DNA of 64,000 bases. Origin: Hyphomicrobiales bacterium (GTDB lineage Bacteria > Pseudomonadota > Alphaproteobacteria > Rhizobiales > Rhizobiaceae). The position numbers and the translations under genes were made by a program. This document shows, piece by piece, positions 17,176 through 28,139 of this stretch (position 1 is its first letter; each line of letters opens with the position of its first letter). The notes beneath the pieces were generated by a model. That model was not told where the DNA came from and made no database searches. It saw only the letters and a program-made list of their open reading frames with translations. Location: the NCBI GenBank assembly GCA_900470155.1, contig UBZT01000025.1, positions 93,512-157,511 of the forward strand, written 5' to 3'.

Positions 17176-18219
17176 TTAGCGGCGCCAGTGCCGTCCCTCG
17201 GTGGCAAGCCCGAAGCCGCCGGGATTGCAGGCATAGGCCGCAAGACCGGAAAGCGCGGCCTGCGGATGGGTGACCACGAAGGTCGGAATGCTTGTCATCA
17301 GCATCGTATGTGGAGCCTTGTCCTCGAAGGCCGCACGAAACTCCGGCTTTTCCAGCGCCGGCAGGATCTTCGGCGAAATGCCGCCGGCAAGGAAAACGCC
17401 ACCGCGCGCCATGAAGATCAGCGCCAGATCGCCGGCAACCCGGCCGAGATAGGTGGCAAACAGGCCGAGGGCTTCGGCCGCCAGAGCATCGGAACCATTG
17501 AGCCCGGCAAGCGAAATCTCTGCTGGCTCGCCGTAGCGCGGCGTGCGATCGCCCTCGGCCTGGCACAGCGCCTGATAGATGTTCATCAGGCCGCGGCCGG
17601 AAAGTAGCTCCTCCGCCGAAATACGGCCGAGCGTTGCGGTCGGATCCTTGACCGGTATCAGGAACGGCCAGATCTGCTGATCGCGTGCAGTACGCGGACC
17701 GACATCCACATGGCCACCTTCGCCCGGCACCGGGAACCAGGTGTCGCGGGCATGCACGAGACCGGCAACACCGAGACCGGTGCCGGGACCGAGAACAACA
17801 CGGGATGCGATCGGCGCATCGCTGGCGGGTCCCAGCGGATGCCGGTATTGCGGCGCAAGCGTCGCGGCAGCCAGCGCCTGCGCCTCGAAATCGTTGAGCA
17901 GCAGCACCGACTCGAAGCCCAGTTCGGCCATCAGCACCTTCGGCTTCACCACCCAGGGATAATTGGTCAACGGCACTTCGTCGCCATCGATCGGGCCCGC
18001 CATGGCAATGATCAACGTGCGCGGCGTGTGCGTGGTCTTGTTGAGAACGCTCTGCCGGATCGCATCGTCGATCGTGGCGAAATCCTTGTTCACCACATTT
18101 GGAAACGGGATGGTTTCTCCGCTTTCATCGATCAGGATCGAAAAGCGCGCATTGGTGCCGCCGATATCGCCGATCAGGATCGGAAAGCTGAGCTGGTTGT
18201 CGCGAGATGTCTGGGCCAT
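17176..18219 (-). CDS. glk: Glucokinase
   Basis: Glk phosphorylates glucose to glucose 6-phosphate in the cytosol. The phosphate-binding motif LIGDIGGTNARF is at about residues 16-27, the second loop VLGPGTGLGVAG is mid-protein, and the glucose-binding region PGEGGHVDVGPR follows, as in bacterial group A glucokinases. The length is 347 residues. It sits between mgsA and the exporter gene. Confidence 0.95.
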   Translation of the reverse strand: MAQTSRDNQLSFPILIGDIGGTNARFSILIDESGETIPFPNVVNKDFATIDDAIRQSVLNKTTHTPRTLIIAMAGPIDGDEVPLTNYPWVVKPKVLMAELGFESVLLLNDFEAQALAAATLAPQYRHPLGPASDAPIASRVVLGPGTGLGVAGLVHARDTWFPVPGEGGHVDVGPRTARDQQIWPFLIPVKDPTATLGRISAEELLSGRGLMNIYQALCQAEGDRTPRYGEPAEISLAGLNGSDALAAEALGLFATYLGRVAGDLALIFMARGGVFLAGGISPKILPALEKPEFRAAFEDKAPHTMLMTSIPTFVVTHPQAALSGLAAYACNPGGFGLATEGRHWRR

Positions 18220-18254
18220 CGTCTATCCGTTTCGAGCCGCGTGAAGCGCGTGTT

Positions 18255-18635
18255 TCAGGCGACCGGAGTGGTCATCAGGATTTCGGCAGTCGCAAGATTG
18301 AGCGCCATGGGAATATCGTAAACCGTGGCCAGCCGCATCAATGCTTTCACATCGACATCATGCGGCATCGAAGTCAGCGGATCGACGAAAAACACCAGCA
18401 CATCCACTTCGCCGGTCGCAATCAGCGCCCCGATCTGCTGGTCGCCGCCCAGCGGGCCGCTTTTCAGCGGCGTCACATCCAGATCCGGACAAGCGTCCTT
18501 GACCCGCCCGCCGGTTGTTCCGGTCGCGACGATCCGCCAGCCGGTGAGGCGGGCCTGATGACGACGGGCGAAGTCCGCCATGTCGTCTTTCTTCTGGTCA
18601 TGGGCAATCAGGGCGATACATTTTGCGCGGGTCAT
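18255..18635 (-). CDS. mgsA: Methylglyoxal synthase
   Basis: MgsA converts dihydroxyacetone phosphate to methylglyoxal plus phosphate, a bypass that relieves phosphorylated-sugar stress. The start at 18635 gives 126 residues (MTRAKCIALIAHDQKK); the frame is open 28 codons further, but the family begins here. Phosphate-binding ATGTTGGR and the signatures SGPLGGDQQIGA and DPLTSMPHDVDVKALMR with the catalytic Asp and His are intact. It is 35 bases from glk, so both triose/hexose enzymes may be co-transcribed. Confidence 0.93.
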   Translation of the reverse strand: MTRAKCIALIAHDQKKDDMADFARRHQARLTGWRIVATGTTGGRVKDACPDLDVTPLKSGPLGGDQQIGALIATGEVDVLVFFVDPLTSMPHDVDVKALMRLATVYDIPMALNLATAEILMTTPVA

Positions 18636-18731
18636 GGCGAGGATCGGCGGCTCTTTTAAATCGATTTGACTTAGATCCTGTAGCTGAGGAATGGCGGCTT
18701 GAAAAGCCACTGCCCTCAAGCCGCGTTTCGC

Positions 18732-19805
18732 TCACTGATCCGCCGGCCGCGGCAGCGGAACGGGCACGTCGGCCGGCAATGCAAACATCGCCGCCCCGTC
18801 TGTCACAGGCGTGGCTGCGGGCGCAGAAAACGCCGATGCGGTGACCGGTATCTGCCCGTTGCCCCGATACGTTGCCTCAAGTTCGCTGTCCGGCGACGGT
18901 GCATTGAGGATCATCGCACAGGCCTTCGGCAAAGCCGACAGTTGCATTGGCCTGGGTTTCGGCGCCGGCTTGGCGTTCGGGTCCTTCTTCGGCGGCGCCC
19001 ACGGCTCGTCGGTAAACCACCACGCCAGCGACTTGTCGCATCCGTCGCCGCGGCCGATCGGATCCTGCGACTTGCAGCCGACGGAATCCGCCGGGCACTT
19101 GATCCGCACATGGAAATGGTAGTCATGGCCGTAATAGGGACGCACCTTGCCGAGGTCGCTGCGGTCGCCGGTCCACGTCTCGCAGAGCTTCTTCTTGATC
19201 GCCGGATTGACGAAGATGCGCTCGACCTGCGGATAGCTGGCGGCCCGCATGATCACGGCGGCATGCGCCGGCGTCCACACCTTCGGATCGACAGTCAGGA
19301 ACGCCTTCGGCTTCAGCATGGTCGTGGCGGAGATGTTCTCCCGCTCGCTCGGGGTCAATGTGCGAGAGGGCATCGGCGTCAGCCAGATATCGGCGTCGAG
19401 CCCGATCTGGTGCGAGGCATGGCCCGTCAGCATCGGGCCGCCGCGCGGCTGCGAAATGTCGCCGAGAAGAAGTCCCGGCCAGTTGTCGTAACGCGCCGCA
19501 TCCTGCGACAGCTGTTCCAGCATCGCGATCATCTGCGGATGGCCCCAGCGCCGGTTGCGCGACAGCCGCATCGCCTGCCAGGTCGGCCCATCGGTCGGGA
19601 TCGCCACGCCGCCGGCAAGGCAACCTTTGGAATAGAAGCCATAGGCGGTCGGTTCAGCGCGCGCGGGAAGTTTCATGCCGCCAAACAATTCCTTGGCCGG
19701 CGGTCCATCGGCGGCGATCGCCTCGGGTGCGGCAGCGCCGAATGCTGCCACCAGCATCAAGGCCTTGGCAATCCTGCCGGAGCGTTTCACCGATCTCATC
19801 GTCAT
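18732..19805 (-). CDS. mepA: Penicillin-insensitive murein endopeptidase MepA
   Basis: MepA is a periplasmic zinc endopeptidase that cuts cross-links in peptidoglycan. The 357-residue protein has a signal peptide ending near residue 31. It carries the metal-binding motifs GHASHQIGLDADIW and YHFHVRIKCPADS, plus the family segments RIFVNPAIKKKLC and CKSQDPIGRGDGC. The last 70 residues are Pro/Lys-rich and poorly conserved. It is divergent from yejA across about 180 bases. Confidence 0.9.
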   Translation of the reverse strand: MTMRSVKRSGRIAKALMLVAAFGAAAPEAIAADGPPAKELFGGMKLPARAEPTAYGFYSKGCLAGGVAIPTDGPTWQAMRLSRNRRWGHPQMIAMLEQLSQDAARYDNWPGLLLGDISQPRGGPMLTGHASHQIGLDADIWLTPMPSRTLTPSERENISATTMLKPKAFLTVDPKVWTPAHAAVIMRAASYPQVERIFVNPAIKKKLCETWTGDRSDLGKVRPYYGHDYHFHVRIKCPADSVGCKSQDPIGRGDGCDKSLAWWFTDEPWAPPKKDPNAKPAPKPRPMQLSALPKACAMILNAPSPDSELEATYRGNGQIPVTASAFSAPAATPVTDGAAMFALPADVPVPLPRPADQ

Positions 19806-19986
19806 CCATCCTCATTCATCACCGCATCCGGGATTGTGGTCCCGAACGATTCACCTTTCAGTCTATCCTGAATGGCGATTTTGGTGAATCTGCGAATGTG
19901 CACCCGCTCACTTCTGTGTCAGCCGTCTGTATTTTGCCGTCATTTGCCCTATTCTGCATCCAAGCGAAAACAAAAGGGGTTGGCGG

Positions 19987-21825
19987 ATGGCATTGGCAAG
20001 GCGGATTGCGGCATCGGTTCTGGGGCTACTGCTCTATAGCCCGGCTCTGGGCGTTCAGGCCCAGGAACCGGAATGGCGTCATGCACTCGCCGTGATCGAG
20101 GCACCGAAATACCCCAAGGATTTCGAGCGTTTTTCCTATGTGAACCCGAATGCCCCCAAGGCGGGCAATATCAACCTCTCGGCATCCGGCACATTCGACA
20201 GCTTCAATCCGGTTCTCGACAAGGGTGAACTGGCAGCAGGCCTTGCACCACGACTGTCGCTGGTCACCGAAACACTGCTGAAACCGTCCATGGATGAAGT
20301 CGATGCCGTTTATGGTCTGCTGGCCGAAGCCGTCTACTATCCGGAGGACTATGCCTATGCCAGGTTCCGCCTGCGGCCGGAAGCCAAATGGGCCGATGGC
20401 GTGCCGGTGACACCCGAAGATGTCATTTTCAGCTTCGACAAGTTCAAGGAACTCAATCCGCTCTATTCGACCTACTACAATCACGTCGTGAAGGCGGAAA
20501 AGACCGGCGACCGCGAGGTCACCTTCACCTTCGACGAGAAGAACAATCGCGAACTGCCGGTGATTGTCGGCGAACTGGATATCGTCCCCAAGCACTGGTG
20601 GACGGCCAACGGGCCGGACGGGAAACCACGCGACATTTCCAAAACCACGCTGGAACCGATCCTGGGATCGGGACCTTACAAGATTGCCGCGTTCACCCCC
20701 GGCGCCAAGATCCAGTATGAACTGCGCGATGACTATTGGGGCAAGGATCTCAACGTCAACATCGGCTACAACAACTTCAAGAGCCAGACCTACACCTATT
20801 TCGCCGACCTGGACGTCGAGTTCGAAGCCTTCCGCTCCGGAAGCGTCGATTTCTGGGCCGAGAATTCGGCCATGCGATGGGCAAGATCATATGATTTCCC
20901 CGCCGTCGCCGATGGCCGGGTCAAGCGCCAGGTCCTCGACAACGAATACAAGACCTCGGGTGTTCTCGTCGGCTTCGTTCCGAATATGCGCCGTGAAATG
21001 TTCAAGGATGCCCGCGTGCGAAAGGCCCTGAACTACGCGTTTGATTTCGAGGAATTGAACAGGACAATCTTCTTCGATCAATACAAGCGCATCGACAGCT
21101 ATTTCTACGGCTCCGAACTGGCCTCCAAGGGTCTGCCCGAAGGCAAGGAACTGGAGATCCTCAAAGGTCTGGGCAGCGACGTTGCGCCGGAAGTCCTCAC
21201 GCAGGAATACAAGAACCCGGTCGGCGGCGATGGCGCAAAGCTGCGCGATAATCTGCGCCAGGCGCTGGCGCTGCTCAAGGAAGCCGGCTACGAATTGCGC
21301 AACGGCAAGATGGTGCTGGCCGCGACCGGTGCCCCGCTGCAGTTCGAGATCCTGTTGAATGGCCCGACCATCGAGCGCGTCGCTATCCCCTTCGCCGACA
21401 ATCTTCGCAAAATCGGCATCCAGGCCAATGTCCGCACCGTCGATTCGGCCCAATATGCAAACCGCGTCCGCAGCTTCGACTATGACATGATCTATCTCGG
21501 CTGGGCGCAGAGCCTCAATCCGGGCAACGAGCAGCGCGATTACTGGGGCTCGAAGTCCGTCGATCAGCCGGGATCGCGCAACTATGCCGGTATTTCCGAC
21601 CCCGGGATCGACAAGCTGATCAACCAGATCATTTTCGCCAAGGATCGCGACACCCTGATCCCGACGGTCAAGGCGCTCGACCGTGTATTGCTCGCCAGCA
21701 ATTACACCTTGCCCACTTATACGCTGCGGTCCTCGCGCATTGCCTATTGGGACAAGTTCGATCACGCCGAATTGCCCACTTATGGCATCGGCTTTCCCTC
21801 CATCTGGTGGTCGAAGTCGCCATGA
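19987..21825 (+). CDS. yejA: Peptide ABC transporter substrate-binding protein YejA
   Basis: YejA is the periplasmic oligopeptide-binding protein of the YejABEF importer, which in enterobacteria takes up peptides including microcin C. The 612-residue protein has a signal peptide cleaved near VQAQ and a long extracellular-solute-binding family 5 domain (GTFDSFNPVLDKGE; PEAKWADGVPVTPEDVIFSF). An AGGGG-like site precedes the ATG. yejB follows after 143 bases without any recognisable element. Confidence 0.92.
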   Translation: MALARRIAASVLGLLLYSPALGVQAQEPEWRHALAVIEAPKYPKDFERFSYVNPNAPKAGNINLSASGTFDSFNPVLDKGELAAGLAPRLSLVTETLLKPSMDEVDAVYGLLAEAVYYPEDYAYARFRLRPEAKWADGVPVTPEDVIFSFDKFKELNPLYSTYYNHVVKAEKTGDREVTFTFDEKNNRELPVIVGELDIVPKHWWTANGPDGKPRDISKTTLEPILGSGPYKIAAFTPGAKIQYELRDDYWGKDLNVNIGYNNFKSQTYTYFADLDVEFEAFRSGSVDFWAENSAMRWARSYDFPAVADGRVKRQVLDNEYKTSGVLVGFVPNMRREMFKDARVRKALNYAFDFEELNRTIFFDQYKRIDSYFYGSELASKGLPEGKELEILKGLGSDVAPEVLTQEYKNPVGGDGAKLRDNLRQALALLKEAGYELRNGKMVLAATGAPLQFEILLNGPTIERVAIPFADNLRKIGIQANVRTVDSAQYANRVRSFDYDMIYLGWAQSLNPGNEQRDYWGSKSVDQPGSRNYAGISDPGIDKLINQIIFAKDRDTLIPTVKALDRVLLASNYTLPTYTLRSSRIAYWDKFDHAELPTYGIGFPSIWWSKSP

Positions 21826-21968
21826 TGTTAATCAGCGGGACTTGTGCGCCGAAGCTGGCTATCAAGGATGAATAGGGCGAATCGCTTTTGCAGGAGGGCC
21901 GACGGATTGGCTGACAGACAGGAACTGTGGTTTGACAGCGGCGCAAGATCCGCGATGAGGCGCGTTCC

Positions 21969-23063
21969 ATGACAGCCTATATTTTCCGCCGCCTTCTGCT
22001 GATGATTCCGACGATCATCGGAATCATGGGCATTTCCTTCGCCGTCATCCAGTTCGCCCCGGGTGGCCCGGTCGAACAGGTGATTGCCCAGCTCAGCGGT
22101 CAGGGCGACAGCGCCGATGCTAGGCTATCAGGCGGCGGTGATATGCTCGGCCAGCAGATGGGCGGAGACGAGGGGGGTGCGCGCTATCGCGGCGCCCAGG
22201 GTCTCGATCCGGAACTGATCGCAAAGCTCGAAAAGCAGTTCGGTTTCGACAAGCCACCGCTCGAGCGTTTCCTTGAAATGATGTGGAACTACATTCGCTT
22301 CGATTTCGGCGAGAGCTTCTTCCGCAACACGTCGGTGATTGATCTGATCATCGAAAAGATGCCGGTGTCGATCTCGCTCGGCGTCTGGGTCCTGCTGATC
22401 TCCTATGCGATATCCATCCCGCTCGGCATCAAGAAGGCCGTTCAGGACGGCTCCACCTTCGACGTCTGGACCTCCGGCGTCATTGTCATCGGTTATGCCG
22501 TCCCAAGCTTCCTGTTCGGCATCCTGCTGATCGTCGTCTTTGCCGGCGGATCGTTCTTCGACTGGTTCCCGTTGCGCGGCCTGACCTCGGACAATTTCGC
22601 CGAACTCAGCTGGTGGCAGAAGATCCTCGACTACTTCTGGCATCTGACGTTGCCGCTGACCGCGCTGCTTCTGTCTGCCTTTGCCACGACGACGCTCTTG
22701 ACCAAGAATTCCTTCATCGACGAAATCAAGAAGCAATATGTCGTCACCGCCCGCGCCAAGGGTCTCGGCGAACGCCAGGTGCTCTACGGCCATGTCTTCC
22801 GCAATGCCATGCTGATCGTCATTGCCGGCATCCCCGCCGCCTTCATCTCGGCCTTCTTCACTGGTTCGCTGCTGATCGAAAACATCTTCTCGCTCGATGG
22901 CCTCGGTCGCCTCGGTTACCTCGCCGTGGTCAATCGCGACTACCCGATCGTCTTTGCCACGCTCTACATCTTCTCGCTGATGGGCCTCGTCGTCGGCCTG
23001 ATCTCCGACCTGATCTATACCTGGATCGATCCGCGCATCGATTTCGACCGGAGGGATGTCTGA
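21969..23063 (+). CDS. yejB: Peptide ABC transporter permease YejB
   Basis: This 364-residue inner-membrane permease starts with the DppB-type helix MTAYIFRRLLLMIPTIIGI. A periplasmic loop follows, then a transport domain with the ATPase-contact EAA loop ARAKGLGERQVLYGHVFRNA. Relative to DppB the loop at residues 40-75 carries the insertion characteristic of YejB. Its stop shares one base with the yejE start. Confidence 0.93.
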   Translation: MTAYIFRRLLLMIPTIIGIMGISFAVIQFAPGGPVEQVIAQLSGQGDSADARLSGGGDMLGQQMGGDEGGARYRGAQGLDPELIAKLEKQFGFDKPPLERFLEMMWNYIRFDFGESFFRNTSVIDLIIEKMPVSISLGVWVLLISYAISIPLGIKKAVQDGSTFDVWTSGVIVIGYAVPSFLFGILLIVVFAGGSFFDWFPLRGLTSDNFAELSWWQKILDYFWHLTLPLTALLLSAFATTTLLTKNSFIDEIKKQYVVTARAKGLGERQVLYGHVFRNAMLIVIAGIPAAFISAFFTGSLLIENIFSLDGLGRLGYLAVVNRDYPIVFATLYIFSLMGLVVGLISDLIYTWIDPRIDFDRRDV

Positions 23064-24205
23064 TGTCCGCCGTCGAACCCGCCATTTCCGGTGCCGTGCC
23101 GCCGCGCAAGCCCTTTCTGTCGCCGACCAATCGCCGCCGCCTGGAGAACTTCAAAGCCAATCGCCGCGGTCTCTGGTCGTTCTGGATCTTCATGATCTTG
23201 TTCCTGCTCAGTCTTTTCGCCGAGTTCATCGCCAACGACCGGCCAGTCATCGCCTCTTACAAGGGCGAGATCCTGTTTCCGGTGGTCGTCGATTATCCGG
23301 AGGAAAAGTTCGGCGGCTTCCTCGCCGTCACCGACTATCGCTCGCCCTTTATCGCCGACGAGATCAACGCCAATGGCTGGATGCTCTGGCCGCCGATCCG
23401 CTATTCCTACCGGACGGTCAATTCCGAGATCCCGCATTCGGCCCCAACGCCGCCCTTCTGGCTGATGGACAAGGAAACCCGTTGTGCGGCCTATCCGCTG
23501 AAGGCGGAGGATCCCGGTTGCGTGCTTGGCAACCTGAACTGGCTCGGCACCGACGACCAGGCGCGCGACGTCACGGCCCGGATGATCTACGGTTTCCGCA
23601 TCTCGATCCTGTTCGGGCTGGCGCTGACGATTGCGTCGGCCATGATCGGGGTCACCGCCGGTGCCGTGCAGGGATATTTCGGCGGCTGGACCGACCTGTT
23701 GATGCAGCGCTTCATCGAGATCTGGTCGTCGATGCCGGTGCTCTACATCCTGCTGATCATCGCCGCCATCCTGCCACCGGGCTTCTTCGTCCTGCTCGGC
23801 ATCATGCTGCTGTTTTCCTGGGTCGGCTTCGTCGGCATCGTCCGGGCCGAATTCCTGCGGGCGAGAAACTTCGAATATGTGAACGCGGCGCGCGCGCTCG
23901 GCGTCGGCAACTGGACCATCATGTTCCGCCACCTTTTGCCCAATGCCATGGTGGCAACCTTGACCTTCCTGCCTTTCATCCTGTCGGGCTCGATCACCAC
24001 GCTGACCTCGCTCGACTTCCTCGGCTTCGGCATGCCGCCCGGCTCGCCCTCGCTCGGCGAACTGATCGCCCAGGGCAAGCGTAATCTCCAGGCGCCTTGG
24101 CTCGGGCTGACTGCCTTCTTCACCATGTCGATCATGCTGTCGCTGCTGATCTTCGTCGGCGAAGCTGTGCGCGACGCCTTCGATCCGCGAAAGACCTTCC
24201 GATGA
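23063..24205 (+). CDS. yejE: Peptide ABC transporter permease YejE
   Basis: YejE is the second permease of the importer, 380 residues from the ATG at 23063 (overlapping TGATG with yejB). It has an N-terminal cytosolic tail, one membrane helix, a roughly 100-residue periplasmic domain with WLGTDDQARDVTARMIYGFR, and a C-terminal transport domain with the EAA loop ARALGVGNWTIMFRHLLPNA. The frame is open upstream inside yejB, but that part is not protein-like. yejF is separated from it by a toxin-antitoxin pair. Confidence 0.93.
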   Translation: MSAVEPAISGAVPPRKPFLSPTNRRRLENFKANRRGLWSFWIFMILFLLSLFAEFIANDRPVIASYKGEILFPVVVDYPEEKFGGFLAVTDYRSPFIADEINANGWMLWPPIRYSYRTVNSEIPHSAPTPPFWLMDKETRCAAYPLKAEDPGCVLGNLNWLGTDDQARDVTARMIYGFRISILFGLALTIASAMIGVTAGAVQGYFGGWTDLLMQRFIEIWSSMPVLYILLIIAAILPPGFFVLLGIMLLFSWVGFVGIVRAEFLRARNFEYVNAARALGVGNWTIMFRHLLPNAMVATLTFLPFILSGSITTLTSLDFLGFGMPPGSPSLGELIAQGKRNLQAPWLGLTAFFTMSIMLSLLIFVGEAVRDAFDPRKTFR

Positions 24206-24272
24206 GTGCAGGTTCGTCAAGGCAAAGCATTTGTGGCATGATGGTCGCAGGTCCGATCAGGAGCACGATGCC

Positions 24273-24521
24273 ATGAACAAGATCGTCAGAGAGCATTATC
24301 CCGTTGAGAATCTCCCCGCCGATCTGCGAGAGGGATTGACCGACGGCAGCACCGTGCGCGTCGTGGTGGAGATCGAAAATCGATCGCCGAGCCCTGCCGA
24401 AATAAGCTTTGCCGAATTCATGACGCAGGTAGAGGCCTATCGTAATCAAGACGACCGCCGCGTCACATCCGCCGAGGCCGTGGCGCGGATCCGGGAACTT
24501 CGTGACGAATGGGACGACTGA
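24273..24521 (+). CDS. Putative VapB-type antitoxin
   Basis: This small acidic protein of 82 residues (MNKIVREHYPVENLPADLREGL) sits directly before a PIN-domain gene with a one-base overlap (TGATG), the usual antitoxin-toxin arrangement. The first half resembles the DNA-binding part of VapB/Phd-like antitoxins. The acidic helical C-terminus (AVARIRELRDEWDD) would bind the toxin. AGGAG lies 9 bases before the ATG. The pair is placed between yejE and yejF. Confidence 0.75.
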   Translation: MNKIVREHYPVENLPADLREGLTDGSTVRVVVEIENRSPSPAEISFAEFMTQVEAYRNQDDRRVTSAEAVARIRELRDEWDD

Positions 24522-25005
24522 TGCCGCACCGGCACCAAATCTACCTCGACACGAATGCCGCGATTTTGCTCGTCGAAGGCGAGGGTGATCTACGTGAATT
24601 GTTGCGAAACTTGACCGGGAAGGCATCATCTCGATCGAGCGCGATCTTGGCGACAAGCGCTTTGACAGTCTCGGAACTCTTGGTGAAGCCTCTGCGCCAC
24701 GGCGACAAGAGGCTCGTTGAAGTCTACAGGACTTGGGGCTCGGGTCTGCCGTGGCTGCAGATCGTTCCAGTATCGAGCGACATTCTGGATATGGCTGCAC
24801 AATTGCGGGCGCGCCGGAACGGCCTGAAGCTTCCCGATGCCATCCATATCGCATCAGCTCTCGCTGTCGGCACGACGCATTTTTTGACTGAGGACCGAGA
24901 TATCTCGCCTCCCTTCGACAATTCAACCGCGGACGCGGTTACTCCTTTCGAAGTCTGCCGTCTGAACGCAGCCTCCCTCACCGCCCTGATCGAAAGCCTG
25001 TCCGC

Positions 25006-25009
<4 letters not shown>
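24521..25009 (+). CDS. VapC-type PIN-domain toxin ribonuclease
   Basis: This 162-residue protein of the PIN family usually cuts tRNA or rRNA when freed from its antitoxin. The acidic metal-binding residues are all in place: D10 (IYLDTNAAI), E52 (SELLVKP), D106 (LPDAIHIASAL) and D125 (FLTEDRDI). An ATG four codons earlier exists but the TGATG overlap with the antitoxin stop supports 24521. Its stop overlaps the yejF start by 4 bases, so the pair is fused into the yej transcription unit. Confidence 0.85.
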
Positions 25010-26634
<1,625 letters not shown>

Positions 26635-26644
26635 TGGGAATCGC

Positions 26645-27625
26645 ATGTCTTCCAAGAGCCCCGTTTCTTCCAAGAGCCCTGTCATCATCGATCTGAAATT
26701 CCAGCGTGAAAGCGTCGTCAAGGCATTGCGCAACGCCTTTGCCGGTCGTGAGGTGATCGACATGGCCGATCCGGCCAATGCAGAGCGTGATCTGGCCGCC
26801 GCCGCCTATGCCGTGGTCTGGAAGCCGGATCCTGCCCTTTTCGAAAAGGCAAAGGGCCTGAAAGCCATCTTCTCCGGTGGTGCCGGCGTCGACCATATCC
26901 TGACCACCTATGAGCTGCCGGATTTGCCGATAGTCCGTTTCGTCGACCGCAGCTTAACCGACCGGATGAGCGAATGGGTCGTGTTGCAATGCCTCAGCCA
27001 TCTTCGCCAGACATTGACCTATGCGCGCCAGCAGCGCGACCATCTTTGGCATGAACTCCCCGGCCAGCCGGAAGCCTGCGACGTCACCGTGGGCGTCATG
27101 GGGCTGGGCGTGCTCGGTCAGGATGCCGTCGCCAAGTTGAAGGTCATGGGCTTCAATGTCGTCGGCTGGTCGCGTCGGCCTAAGCAGATCGCCGGTGTCG
27201 AAACCTATGACGCTTACGGGCTGGATGCTTTTCTCGGACGCACCGATATCCTTGTCGGGCTTCTGCCGCTGACGGATGAGACCCGTGGGGTCTATGACCG
27301 CGCGCTGTTCTCGAAGCTCAATCGCCACGGTGCCCTCGGAGGGCCGGTGTTTCTCAACGCAGGTCGGGGCGGTAGCCAGGTCGAGGCGGATCTTGTGTCT
27401 TGTCTGGAGGACAGCACGCTGAAGGCGGCTTCCGTCGATGTCTTCGAGCAGGAACCCCTGGCGCTCGAAAGTCGGCTCTGGGACATGCACAATGTCATTA
27501 TCACGCCCCATGCCGCCGCATCGTCCGAAGTCAGCGCGCTTTTCCGCCATGTCGACAGTCAGATCGCCCGGTTTGAAGACGGCTTGCCGCTGCAGAACGT
27601 TGTGGACCGGCTCACCGGTTACTGA
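26645..27625 (+). CDS. ghrA: Glyoxylate/hydroxypyruvate reductase A (2-hydroxyacid dehydrogenase)
   Basis: This 326-residue NAD(P)H-dependent reductase of glyoxylate and hydroxypyruvate has the dinucleotide-binding motif VGVMGLGVLGQDA, the substrate Arg in LNAGRGGSQVE, and the Glu and His of the catalytic triad in DVFEQEPL and IITPHAAASSE. The first codons carry a perfect in-frame duplication (SSKSPV twice). It starts 10 bases after yejF. Confidence 0.88.
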   Translation: MSSKSPVSSKSPVIIDLKFQRESVVKALRNAFAGREVIDMADPANAERDLAAAAYAVVWKPDPALFEKAKGLKAIFSGGAGVDHILTTYELPDLPIVRFVDRSLTDRMSEWVVLQCLSHLRQTLTYARQQRDHLWHELPGQPEACDVTVGVMGLGVLGQDAVAKLKVMGFNVVGWSRRPKQIAGVETYDAYGLDAFLGRTDILVGLLPLTDETRGVYDRALFSKLNRHGALGGPVFLNAGRGGSQVEADLVSCLEDSTLKAASVDVFEQEPLALESRLWDMHNVIITPHAAASSEVSALFRHVDSQIARFEDGLPLQNVVDRLTGY

Positions 27626-27723
27626 CCCGCCCCGCGCACTTTCGGAACCTTTAGGACATTCCCGCCGTTAGCTGATCAGAACCTGCGCGAAAGCGCTGCA
27701 TCAGACGACAATGGAGAATGATC

Positions 27724-28014
27724 ATGAGCAGCCGAACCGATCTGCCTGGCGACACTGATCGCAGGACACGCGGACTTCAGCCGGAAACCCTGACAGCAAC
27801 CGAAGCGCGCCAGGGAAACCGCGGTTTTCCGGTGCTGATTGTGTTGCTCGGCGGGCTCATCCTTGCCATGCTGGTCTGGATCCCTGCAGAATGGTGGGGC
27901 AATTCCATCGAGTCCGAGGGCCAAAGCCCGGCCCAGACGGAGACTGCACCACAGCCGGCCGAAAGCAGTCAGGAGCAGAATATGCCGCTGTCCAATCCGA
28001 CCCCGGGTCAGTAA
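27724..28014 (+). CDS. Small single-pass membrane protein, unknown function
   Basis: This 96-residue protein has a polar N-terminus, one strong hydrophobic segment (VLIVLLGGLILAMLVWIP, about residues 36-53) and a Gln/Pro/Glu-rich tail ending in PTPGQ. The layout suggests one membrane pass with a short disordered periplasmic tail. I recognise no family. The ATG at 27724 is preferred to one two codons earlier. A hairpin follows 56 bases after its stop. Confidence 0.6.
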   Translation: MSSRTDLPGDTDRRTRGLQPETLTATEARQGNRGFPVLIVLLGGLILAMLVWIPAEWWGNSIESEGQSPAQTETAPQPAESSQEQNMPLSNPTPGQ

Positions 28015-28070
28015 ACGGCGGCGCCACTGTCTGGACATTCCGGCGGAGTTTGCCGATAACTTGAAACGGA

Positions 28071-28096
28071 AACGGCCGAAGCGATTTTCGGCCGTT
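28071..28096 (+). terminator. Hairpin downstream of the small membrane protein gene
   Basis: A perfect 10-bp stem AACGGCCGAA/TTCGGCCGTT closes a 6-base loop. No T-run follows, so termination would be inefficient; it may instead be an RNA-stabilising structure ahead of pncB. Confidence 0.5.
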
Positions 28097-28139
28097 CAGC
28101 CGTGTCCGGAGCGTCGCGGTAAATAAGGCAGTGGCTTCC

